Part shown: positions 26,189-33,969 of the stretch, in pieces | Layout of the letters: each line of letters opens with the position of its first letter | Numbering within the stretch: the stretch's first letter is position 1 | Origin: an uncultured Pelagibacteraceae bacterium | Lineage (GTDB): Bacteria > Pseudomonadota > Alphaproteobacteria > Pelagibacterales > Pelagibacteraceae | Reading direction: 5' to 3' | Length of the DNA: 33,969 nucleotides | NCBI GenBank assembly: GCA_902514755.1 | Contig: CABXRY010000010.1 | Span: 1 to 33,969, forward strand | The notes under the pieces: model-generated | The model's database searches: none | The model's input: only the letters and a program-made list of their open reading frames with translations | What the model was told of the DNA's origin: nothing | Made by a program: the position numbers and the translations under genes

Positions 26189-26191
26189 TTC

Positions 26192-27391
<1,200 letters not shown>

Positions 27392-27414
27392 TTAATCTAA
27401 TAGTTTTATAAATA

Positions 27415-29583
27415 ATGCAGAACACTTATCAAGATCTAATTACAGCTGTGCAGAATAAAAATCCTGCAATAAGCCCAAAACTAGAGGGTGGTAAAAGGTT
27501 TCAAATGAAAACCGAATTTAAGCCTGCTGGTGATCAACCTGAAGCAATTAAACAGTTGGTAAATGGTGCTAATAAAGAACAGCTTAGTCAAGTTTTACTT
27601 GGTGTTACAGGCTCTGGAAAAACTTTTACGATGGCAAAAGTTATTGAAAAAACTAATAGACCAGCATTAATTTTAGCACCCAATAAAACATTAGCAGCTC
27701 AACTTTATGGAGAGATGAAATCTTTCTTTCCTGATAATGCAGTTGAATATTTTGTATCTTACTATGATTATTACACTCCCGAAGCTTACGTTCCACGTTC
27801 AGATACCTATATTGAAAAAGAAGCATCAATTAATGAGCAAATTGATCGAATGCGTCACTCAGCTACAAGATCATTACTTGAAAGAGACGATGTAGTTATT
27901 GTCTCAAGTGTATCCTGTATTTATGGTCTAGGTTCTGTCGAAGCTTACAGTAAGATGACCTTAAGCTTAAAAACTAATTATGATTATAACAGAGAAGAAT
28001 TAATTAAATCTTTAGTAGCACTTCAATATAAAAGAAATGATCAAAATTTTTATCGTGGAACTTTTAGAGCTCGTGGTGAATATTTAGAAATTTTTCCATC
28101 ACATTTAGAGGACCGAGCTTGGAGATTAAGTTTATTTGGAGATAAATTGGAAAAAATTGAAGAATTTGATCCACTTACAGGAGATTTGGTAAATGAACTT
28201 GATGTAATTAAAGTTTATGCGAATAGCCATTACATCACTCCTAAACCAACTGTAGAACAAGCAATAATTAAAATTAAAAGAGAGCTTGAAGTAACTTTAA
28301 AAAAATTTAAAGAGCAAAACAAATTACTTGAAGCACAAAGATTAGAAGAAAGAACAAAATTTGATTTAGAAATGATCGAAGCAACTGGCTCATGTGCTGG
28401 AATTGAAAATTACTCAAGATTTTTATCAGGTAGAAAACCTGGAGAACCACCTCCTACTCTATTTGAATACTTTCCAGATAACACTCTTATTTTTGTTGAT
28501 GAATGTCATGTGACTGTTCCTCAATTAAATGGAATGTATAAAGGTGATAGATCAAGAAAAAGCAATCTTGCAGAGTATGGTTTTAGGCTACCTTCATGTA
28601 TGGATAATCGTCCTCTTAAATTTGAAGAATGGGATGCGATGAGAACTCAAACAGTTTTTGTATCAGCTACGCCTGGTCCTTGGGAGTTAAAACAAACAAA
28701 AAATAAATTTGTTGAACAGGTAATTAGGCCTACCGGATTGATTGATCCTCCAGTTGAAATTAGACCTGCTAAAAACCAAGTAGATGACCTAATGCATGAG
28801 TGCTTAAAAGTAATTGATAATAATTACAGAGTGCTGGTAACCACTTTAACTAAAAAGATGGCTGAAGACCTGACAGAATACCTTCATGAAAACGGTATAA
28901 AAGTAAGATATATGCACTCAGACATAGACACATTAGAGCGTATTGAGATTATGAGAGATCTAAGGCTTGGAGTATTTGATGTTTTGGTTGGTATAAATCT
29001 ATTAAGAGAAGGTCTTGATATACCTGAATGTGCACTAGTTGGGATTTTAGATGCTGACAAAGAGGGATTCTTAAGATCTGAAACTTCTTTAATTCAAACA
29101 ATTGGAAGAGCAGCAAGAAACTTAGATGGAAAAGTTATTCTTTATGCCGATAAAGAAACTAATAGCATTAAGAACGCAATTAAAGAAACTGATAGAAGAC
29201 GAACCATTCAAGTTGCCTATAACAAAAAACATAAGATTGATGCAAAAACGATAAAGAAAGAAATTGGAGATGTGCTTGAAAGTGTTTACGAAAAAGATTA
29301 CGTAAAAGTTGGTACTGATGAAAATATTGGAGGTAATCTTAAAAAACACTTAAAAAGTCTTAATAAGAGAATGAAAGAAGCTGCAACCAACCTTGAGTTT
29401 GAAGAAGCAGCTAAAATAAGAGATGAAATTAGAAAACTAGAAGCTTCTGAATTAGAAATTACTTTAAATCCTAAAGTAAAAAAATATAGTTCAAATAATA
29501 AAATTTATCCAAAAGGTAGATCAACAATGGGTTTGCCAGGCACAAGAGCTCAAAAAGGAAAAAAGAAATGGAAAAAAATTTAA
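27415..29583 (+). CDS. uvrB: UvrB, excinuclease ABC subunit B
   Basis: 722 residues. UvrB verifies DNA lesions and loads UvrC in nucleotide excision repair. Walker A GVTGSGKT is at 63-70, the lesion-probing hairpin in [40 protein letters not shown] begins near residue 112, and the Walker B helicase motif FVDECH is near 361. Motifs V-VI ([20 protein letters not shown]) follow at about 525-565. The UvrC-binding UVR motif ([19 protein letters not shown]) is near 660-675. The N terminus has about 30 residues before FKPAGDQP. Met31 is an alternative start, but such an extension is known in alphaproteobacteria. uvrC is four genes downstream. Confidence 0.98.
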   Translation: MQNTYQDLITAVQNKNPAISPKLEGGKRFQMKTEFKPAGDQPEAIKQLVNGANKEQLSQVLLGVTGSGKTFTMAKVIEKTNRPALILAPNKTLAAQLYGEMKSFFPDNAVEYFVSYYDYYTPEAYVPRSDTYIEKEASINEQIDRMRHSATRSLLERDDVVIVSSVSCIYGLGSVEAYSKMTLSLKTNYDYNREELIKSLVALQYKRNDQNFYRGTFRARGEYLEIFPSHLEDRAWRLSLFGDKLEKIEEFDPLTGDLVNELDVIKVYANSHYITPKPTVEQAIIKIKRELEVTLKKFKEQNKLLEAQRLEERTKFDLEMIEATGSCAGIENYSRFLSGRKPGEPPPTLFEYFPDNTLIFVDECHVTVPQLNGMYKGDRSRKSNLAEYGFRLPSCMDNRPLKFEEWDAMRTQTVFVSATPGPWELKQTKNKFVEQVIRPTGLIDPPVEIRPAKNQVDDLMHECLKVIDNNYRVLVTTLTKKMAEDLTEYLHENGIKVRYMHSDIDTLERIEIMRDLRLGVFDVLVGINLLREGLDIPECALVGILDADKEGFLRSETSLIQTIGRAARNLDGKVILYADKETNSIKNAIKETDRRRTIQVAYNKKHKIDAKTIKKEIGDVLESVYEKDYVKVGTDENIGGNLKKHLKSLNKRMKEAATNLEFEEAAKIRDEIRKLEASELEITLNPKVKKYSSNNKIYPKGRSTMGLPGTRAQKGKKKWKKI

Positions 29584-29598
29584 TAACCTAATTATTTT

Positions 29599-30348
29599 AT
29601 GAAAAAAATTATTATAACTGGTGGAGCTACAAGAATAGGTGCAGCTATTGCAAAAAAATTATCCGGTCAAAAAAAAGAAATATTAATCCATTATAATAAA
29701 TCTAAATTAAAAGCAGAGGCTTTAAAAAAAGAATTAGAAAAGAATGGTACTAAAATTTATTTGGTTAAAGGAGATTTAAGCAAAGAAACTGATGTAAATA
29801 AGATAGTCAAGTTTGCAAAATCTAAATTAAAATATTTTGATTGCTTGATTAATAATGCATCTCTTTTTGAAAATGACAAATTAGAAAATTTTACAACTGA
29901 TAGTTGGGGTCATCATTTAAGAACAAATTTAAGAACACCAGCATTGCTATCCAAAGAATTTGCAAAAAATATTAAGGGAAAAAATAACAATATTATAAAC
30001 ATTATTGATCAAAGGGTATTTAAATTAACTCCTTACTTCTTTTCTTACACAATAAGTAAAACAGGTCTTTATACTTTAACTAAAACAAGTGCTATGAGTT
30101 TAGCTCCAAATATAAGAGTGAATGGAATAGCCCCAGGTCCAACAATTAAAAATAAAAGACAAAGTAATAAACATTTTAAAAAACAATATTTGGCAACACC
30201 TTTAAAAAAACAAGTAGATGTAAATGAAATTTGTAATGCTGTTGACTTTTTTATTAAAAACAGTTCTATTACAGGTCAAGTTTTAGCAATTGATAGTGGT
30301 CAAAACCTAAATTGGCAGACACCTGATATTATGAGAGGTAAAGAATGA
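29599..30348 (+). CDS. Pteridine-reductase-like SDR (PTR1/FolM type)
   Basis: 249 residues. The cofactor loop is TGGATRIG (7-14), with Arg in the position typical of pteridine reductases. The strand LINNAS is at 83-88. The catalytic set is Asp137-Tyr150-Lys154: an Asp replaces the usual Ser 13 residues before the Tyr, exactly as in trypanosomatid PTR1 (Asp181, Tyr194, Lys198) and as in FolM-type enzymes. The C-terminal VNGIAPGPT and GQVLAIDSGQNL are normal SDR blocks. It likely reduces a pterin such as dihydromonapterin or dihydrofolate with NADPH. folB, two genes downstream, supports a folate/pterin role. It overlaps the hydrolase gene by four bases (ATGA). Confidence 0.82.
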   Translation: MKKIIITGGATRIGAAIAKKLSGQKKEILIHYNKSKLKAEALKKELEKNGTKIYLVKGDLSKETDVNKIVKFAKSKLKYFDCLINNASLFENDKLENFTTDSWGHHLRTNLRTPALLSKEFAKNIKGKNNNIINIIDQRVFKLTPYFFSYTISKTGLYTLTKTSAMSLAPNIRVNGIAPGPTIKNKRQSNKHFKKQYLATPLKKQVDVNEICNAVDFFIKNSSITGQVLAIDSGQNLNWQTPDIMRGKE

Positions 30349-31295
30349 AAAAATTTTTAGCACTTATCATACTTAGTTTAATATTAGGCAGCGGTGTTGC
30401 AAATTCAATCGAAAGTATAAAAAAAGATGGTTTTTTAATACCAACAAATAAATGGAAAGATAAAATTAAAATTGATGAAAATTTTGAAGTAAAGAACCCT
30501 GAAGATAAAATAATAATAATTTATAATCATGGTTCTGATGTAAACGATGTTAAATCAAAAAATTGCTTCTGGATACGAGAGCTTAGAAATTGGGCCCAGC
30601 TAGCTGGTGATAAAATAAATGGTAAGGAAATTATGGTTTATATTCACTGCCAAGGCCAACTTGAAGGCGATTTAGGTGCTAAATTAGGAAAAAGAGGAAT
30701 GTGGATGAAAAAATGGGAAGGTCCTTATCCAGGAACCTCAAAAATGGATCGAAGAGTTGAGGGTAATTTGGAGGTTATTAAAAAATTTACCAACTTAGGA
30801 GTACCAAAGAAACAAATTTTTATGTCAGGTCATTCTTGTGGAGGATGGGCAACTCTGAGGTTAACAGCAAAATATATGAACGAAGTAGGTGGAGGTATAT
30901 CATTAATGCCTGCGTGTTTTTGGAATTTATCAAAAAAATATAAAGTAAAGAAAGACGGTTATGAAAAAGCTATGGAAAAATTTCATAAAAAATATCCTGG
31001 TATGGCTGAATGGAGACAAGCACAGATTGATATAATTAAAGAAGGAAATGCACCAATTTTAATTTTTACCCATCCTATGGATCCTTATGAGGGATTAACC
31101 TCTGATTGGATGGATGATATTCCAAACGTTAAGAGAGTTGTAGTTTCTGAAAAGAAAAAAGTTAATGGAAAAAAATGTAATACAGCTGGATCAAATTGGG
31201 AGGAACCATTAAAAGATCTTCATATAATAAATCATGCTGATTGTTTTATGCATTATCACCCACTAATTAAAAAATATATTTCATCAAGACTTTAA
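30345..31295 (+). CDS. Exported alpha/beta-hydrolase, function unknown
   Basis: 316 residues with a signal peptide at about 1-20 (Lys-Lys, then a Leu/Ile core, cleavage near VANS). The mature part looks like an alpha/beta-hydrolase: strand IIIIYNHGSD (56-65), nucleophile elbow GHSCGG with Ser164, a likely acid Asp246 (FTHPMDPYEG) and a likely His at 297 or 303 (INHADCFMHYHP). Six Cys are spread over the mature protein (74, 102, 165, 191, 278, 300) and could form disulfides in the periplasm. I do not recognise a closer family; a dienelactone-hydrolase or esterase-like enzyme is possible. It is translated together with the pteridine-reductase-like gene and lies three bases before folB. Confidence 0.75.
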   Translation: MKKFLALIILSLILGSGVANSIESIKKDGFLIPTNKWKDKIKIDENFEVKNPEDKIIIIYNHGSDVNDVKSKNCFWIRELRNWAQLAGDKINGKEIMVYIHCQGQLEGDLGAKLGKRGMWMKKWEGPYPGTSKMDRRVEGNLEVIKKFTNLGVPKKQIFMSGHSCGGWATLRLTAKYMNEVGGGISLMPACFWNLSKKYKVKKDGYEKAMEKFHKKYPGMAEWRQAQIDIIKEGNAPILIFTHPMDPYEGLTSDWMDDIPNVKRVVVSEKKKVNGKKCNTAGSNWEEPLKDLHIINHADCFMHYHPLIKKYISSRL

Positions 31296-31298
31296 AAA

Positions 31299-31724
31299 AT
31301 GAAAAAAAATAATTTAAAAATTATAAAAATAGATAAAAGTAAAAGTTTATTTAATTATGAAAAAAAGATTCTTATTAAAGAATTAACATTAGATTTAAAA
31401 CTTGGTTATTATGACTTTGAAAAAGAAAAACCTCAAAAAGTTAAATTTAGTTTAGAAATTGATTATGAGGATAAAAAACCAACAAGTGACAAAGATATCA
31501 AATCTATTGTAAATTACGGACAAGTTGTAAAATTAATCAAAAAACTTACCAAAAATAAGCACTACAATTTTTTAGAAACACTTGCAGAGGATGTTTTTGA
31601 TGTTTTGTTTAAAGATAAGAGAATTGGCAAAATAATGCTTAAAATTGAAAAATTAGAAATCTTAAAAGATTGTTCATCCGTTGGTATCCAAATTACCAAA
31701 AAAAGAAGTCATGAAAAGCTCTGA
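31299..31724 (+). CDS. folB: FolB-type dihydroneopterin aldolase
   Basis: 141 residues. FolB converts 7,8-dihydroneopterin to 6-hydroxymethyl-dihydropterin and glycolaldehyde in folate synthesis. The family core starts at [31 protein letters not shown] (about 24-54), with the substrate-binding Glu in the DFEKEKPQ block. The middle [12 protein letters not shown] and [10 protein letters not shown] are typical, and [18 protein letters not shown] near the end has the conserved Lys and the SVG block. An N-terminal extension of about 22 residues is Lys-rich. Family members also include dihydroneopterin triphosphate epimerases (FolX), which cannot be excluded. The 3' end overlaps uvrC by 14 bases. 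Confidence 0.85.
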   Translation: MKKNNLKIIKIDKSKSLFNYEKKILIKELTLDLKLGYYDFEKEKPQKVKFSLEIDYEDKKPTSDKDIKSIVNYGQVVKLIKKLTKNKHYNFLETLAEDVFDVLFKDKRIGKIMLKIEKLEILKDCSSVGIQITKKRSHEKL

Positions 31725-33546
31725 ACTTGGAAAAGAAGTAATTAAAAAAGAACTTCCTCTAATTCCTAAAAGCCCTGGCGTTTATAGAATGCTCAATCAT
31801 AAAGATGATATTCTTTATGTTGGAAAAGCTAAAAACCTTCCAAATAGGCTAAAAAGCTATGTAGCAGAGAAAAATCATATCATTCGAACAGAAAGAATGT
31901 TGTCTCAAACATTCAAAATTGAGATCACAACTACCGCTAATGAGAGTGAAGCCTTACTTTTAGAGGCTAATCTAATCAAAAAACATAAACCAAAATTTAA
32001 TATTTTACTTAAAGACGATAAGTCATTTCCATTTATATTTATTGGGGAAAAAGAACAATGGCCAAGGGTCATGAAGCATAGGGGTAAAAAAGAAAAAGAA
32101 GGATTTTACTTTGGTCCTTTTGCATCAGCAGGTACTGCTAATTGGACTATTAAAATGCTTCAAAAAATATTTCATTTAAGAGTTTGTGATGACGGAACTT
32201 TTAAAAATAGAAAAAGACCATGTATTCTCTATCAAATTAAAAGATGTTCTGGTCCTTGTGTAGGCTACATTGATAAATCTGATTATAGAAAAACAGTGGA
32301 TCAAGCTATTCAATTTGTATCTGGCAAATCAAGAGATATTCAAAAAAATCTTTCAAAAGAGATGGAAGCTGCAAGTGACGAGCTTGATTACGAAAAAGCT
32401 TCAATTTTCAGAGATAGAATAAAATCTTTAAATATTATTCAATCTTCACAAAGAATTAATGAAGCAAATCTAATTGATGCTGACGTTATCGCTGCTTATA
32501 AAGAGTCTGGTAAAGCTTGTATTCAGGTATTTTTTTATAGATCAAAACAAAATTGGGGAAACCAAGCTTATTTTCCTAAACATGATCCTGATCAAAGTAT
32601 TTCAGAAATTATGTCTTCTTTTTTAATGCAATTTTATGAAAATAAAACTGTTCCAAAATTAGTTATTATAAATAGTGATATCAAAGATAAAAAACTAATT
32701 GAAGAAACTCTAAGTAAAAAAGAAGGTAATACTATTTCTATAAATACAGCTAAAAAAGGAACTAAAGCAAAAGTTGTAGCAATGGCAGAAAAAAATGCAA
32801 AAGAGTCATTAAATAGAAAGCTTTATGAAACAAACAATAACAAAAATTTATTTGAGGGTGTTACTAAAAAATTTGATCTAAAAAATATTATCAACCTAGT
32901 GGAAGTTTATGACAACAGTCATATTTCAGGAACTAACAGTGTAGGTGCAATGGTTACATTTGGAAATGAAGGTTTTATTAAAAAGAGATATAGAAAATTC
33001 GATATTAAAACAAAAGGTGCTGAACAAGATGATTTTGCGATGCTTAAAGAAGTTTTGTCCAGAAGATTTAAAAGAGCAATTTTAGAAAAGGGTAATTATT
33101 TAACATTGCCAGACTTAATACTAATAGATGGAGGAAAAGGACAGTATTCTTCTGCTAAAGAGGTATTAAATGAACTTGGTTTATATGATCTTCCTATGAT
33201 CGCTATTGCAAAAGGTAAAATGCGAAATAGTGGTGATGAAACTTTTTTTTATAATGGCAAAAGTTACAAATTTGAAAAAAATGATCCAACTTTATTCTTT
33301 ATGCAAAGACTTAGAGATGAGGCTCATAGATTTGCAATTACTTCACATAGAGCCAAAAGAGCTAAAGGATTATCAAAATCATTATTGGATCAAATCGATG
33401 GTATAGGAGCTATTAGAAAAAAGGCGTTATTAAACCATTTTGGATCAGCTAGAGCTGTTGAGTCTGCTAGTTTTGATGAGATTAAATCTGTAGAAGGTGT
33501 TGAGGAAAAAGTAGCAAAAAAGATATATAACTTTTTTCACGAATAA
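31711..33546 (+). CDS. uvrC: UvrC, excinuclease ABC subunit C
   Basis: 611 residues from the ATG at 31711. A TTG at 31681 would add ten residues but lies deeper inside folB, so the ATG is preferred. UvrC makes both incisions around lesions. The GIY-YIG nuclease is at about 20-95 (GVYRM, then [17 protein letters not shown]). Cys159, Cys171, Cys179 and Cys183 repeat the spacing of the four Cys that hold an iron-sulfur cluster in E. coli UvrC. The UVR motif is at about 215-240. The RNase H-like second nuclease includes [11 protein letters not shown] and [10 protein letters not shown]. Two helix-hairpin-helix motifs end the protein ([30 protein letters not shown]). pgsA follows after two bases, as in many bacteria. 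Confidence 0.97.
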   Translation: MKSSELGKEVIKKELPLIPKSPGVYRMLNHKDDILYVGKAKNLPNRLKSYVAEKNHIIRTERMLSQTFKIEITTTANESEALLLEANLIKKHKPKFNILLKDDKSFPFIFIGEKEQWPRVMKHRGKKEKEGFYFGPFASAGTANWTIKMLQKIFHLRVCDDGTFKNRKRPCILYQIKRCSGPCVGYIDKSDYRKTVDQAIQFVSGKSRDIQKNLSKEMEAASDELDYEKASIFRDRIKSLNIIQSSQRINEANLIDADVIAAYKESGKACIQVFFYRSKQNWGNQAYFPKHDPDQSISEIMSSFLMQFYENKTVPKLVIINSDIKDKKLIEETLSKKEGNTISINTAKKGTKAKVVAMAEKNAKESLNRKLYETNNNKNLFEGVTKKFDLKNIINLVEVYDNSHISGTNSVGAMVTFGNEGFIKKRYRKFDIKTKGAEQDDFAMLKEVLSRRFKRAILEKGNYLTLPDLILIDGGKGQYSSAKEVLNELGLYDLPMIAIAKGKMRNSGDETFFYNGKSYKFEKNDPTLFFMQRLRDEAHRFAITSHRAKRAKGLSKSLLDQIDGIGAIRKKALLNHFGSARAVESASFDEIKSVEGVEEKVAKKIYNFFHE

Positions 33547-33548
33547 TT

Positions 33549-33969
33549 ATGCTTAGAAAAATTCCTAATATATTGACAATTGGTAGAATAATCATTGTAC
33601 CCTTTTTTGTTTTAGCCTTCTATCTTCCTGGTTTTTATGGAGATTTAACAGCCTTAATTTTGTTTATAGTAGCATCATTCACTGATTTTTTAGATGGAAT
33701 GCTGGCTAGAATGCTTGGAGAAGAGTCTAAGCTTGGAGAACTTTTAGACCCAATAGCAGATAAAATTATAGTTGCAACTGCATTAATTCTTTTGGTTATG
33801 GATGGTACAATTAGACATTACGAAGTTATTGCAGCAATTATTATTCTCACTAGAGAGATTTTAATTTCAGGACTTAGAGAATTTTTAGCTAAAGGCAAAA
33901 TCAAACTGCCTGTTTCAAATCTTGCTAAATTAAAAACTGTTTTACAAATGGTTTCTATTGCTTTGTTAT
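33549..33969 (+). CDS. pgsA: PgsA, phosphatidylglycerophosphate synthase, cut by right edge
   Basis: About 140 residues are visible. PgsA is an inner-membrane CDP-alcohol phosphatidyltransferase that makes phosphatidylglycerophosphate from CDP-diacylglycerol and glycerol 3-phosphate. The N terminus MLRKIPNILTIGRIIIVPFF is typical. The signature D-x2-D-G-x2-A-R-x8-G-x3-D-x3-D is complete (DFLDGMLARMLGEESKLGELLDPIAD, about residues 44-69). Hydrophobic segments are seen at about 10-27, 33-48 and 70-85, and further ones lie towards the edge. It begins two bases after the uvrC stop. The uvrC-pgsA pair is also found in gammaproteobacteria. The C-terminal part is outside the window. Confidence 0.95.
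   Translation, partial: MLRKIPNILTIGRIIIVPFFVLAFYLPGFYGDLTALILFIVASFTDFLDGMLARMLGEESKLGELLDPIADKIIVATALILLVMDGTIRHYEVIAAIIILTREILISGLREFLAKGKIKLPVSNLAKLKTVLQMVSIALL

Noticed and set aside
31681..31710. Ten-residue extension of UvrC from a TTG codon.
   Set aside because: An ATG at 31711 is available with a shorter overlap with folB and matches the usual N terminus.

Overview
The window looks like a chromosomal segment from a streamlined marine alphaproteobacterium, most likely of the SAR11 clade (Pelagibacterales). The grounds are a strongly AT-rich composition, spacers of 0-30 bases, many start/stop overlaps, an FtsZ ending in the alphaproteobacterial-type tail IPAFLRRQ, a DnaG without the zinc ligands, and an ELM1-type (DUF1022) protein. 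The lineage is inferred from these traits; no database comparison was possible. I see no insertion sequence, prophage, integron or CRISPR array.

Layout. (1) Positions 1-6892, minus strand: a division and cell-wall (dcw) operon reading mraZ, ftsZ, rsmH, ftsL, ftsI, then a MurE-MurF fusion cut by the left edge. It has an unusual order, with ftsZ between mraZ and rsmH. A promoter overlapped by three TGGG boxes, likely MraZ sites, precedes it. (2) 7083-8224, minus: RNase P RNA and an AmpD-type amidase. (3) 8294-9692, plus: mlaA and mlaC, for outer-membrane lipid asymmetry, with a nearly leaderless promoter. (4) 9727-14076, minus: the macromolecular-synthesis operon yqeY-dnaG-rpoD, followed immediately by tRNA-Val(GAC), which has atypical D and T loops, and a CAU tRNA that is probably the lysidine-type tRNA-Ile2. 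(5) 14204-18599, plus: carA-carB. (6) 18603-20887: a circularly permuted ATP-grasp protein (minus) divergent from the proteasome-like protease Anbu (plus). (7) 20890-22496, minus: an ELM1-like protein translationally coupled to a 2-oxoglutarate/Fe(II) oxygenase. (8) 22518-25532, plus: trxB, a small membrane protein, an SDR without the catalytic Tyr, and a J1-crystallin/ADP-ribosylglycohydrolase-like protein. (9) 25535-27379, minus: a TIP30-like NAD(P)-binding protein and a class I aminotransferase. (10) 27415 to the right edge, plus: uvrB, a pteridine-reductase-like SDR, an exported alpha/beta hydrolase, folB, uvrC and pgsA (cut by the edge).

Most genes are housekeeping: peptidoglycan synthesis and division, transcription and replication priming, arginine/pyrimidine precursor synthesis, nucleotide excision repair, folate and phospholipid metabolism. 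The less ordinary features are the tRNA-Val with rebuilt loops, the relocated ftsZ, the operator-covered mraZ promoter, the minimal Anbu/ATP-grasp pair, the folate-linked operon with a predicted PTR1/FolM-type reductase, the two adjacent enzyme-family members lacking expected active-site residues, and several very short divergent spacers with promoters almost abutting start codons.
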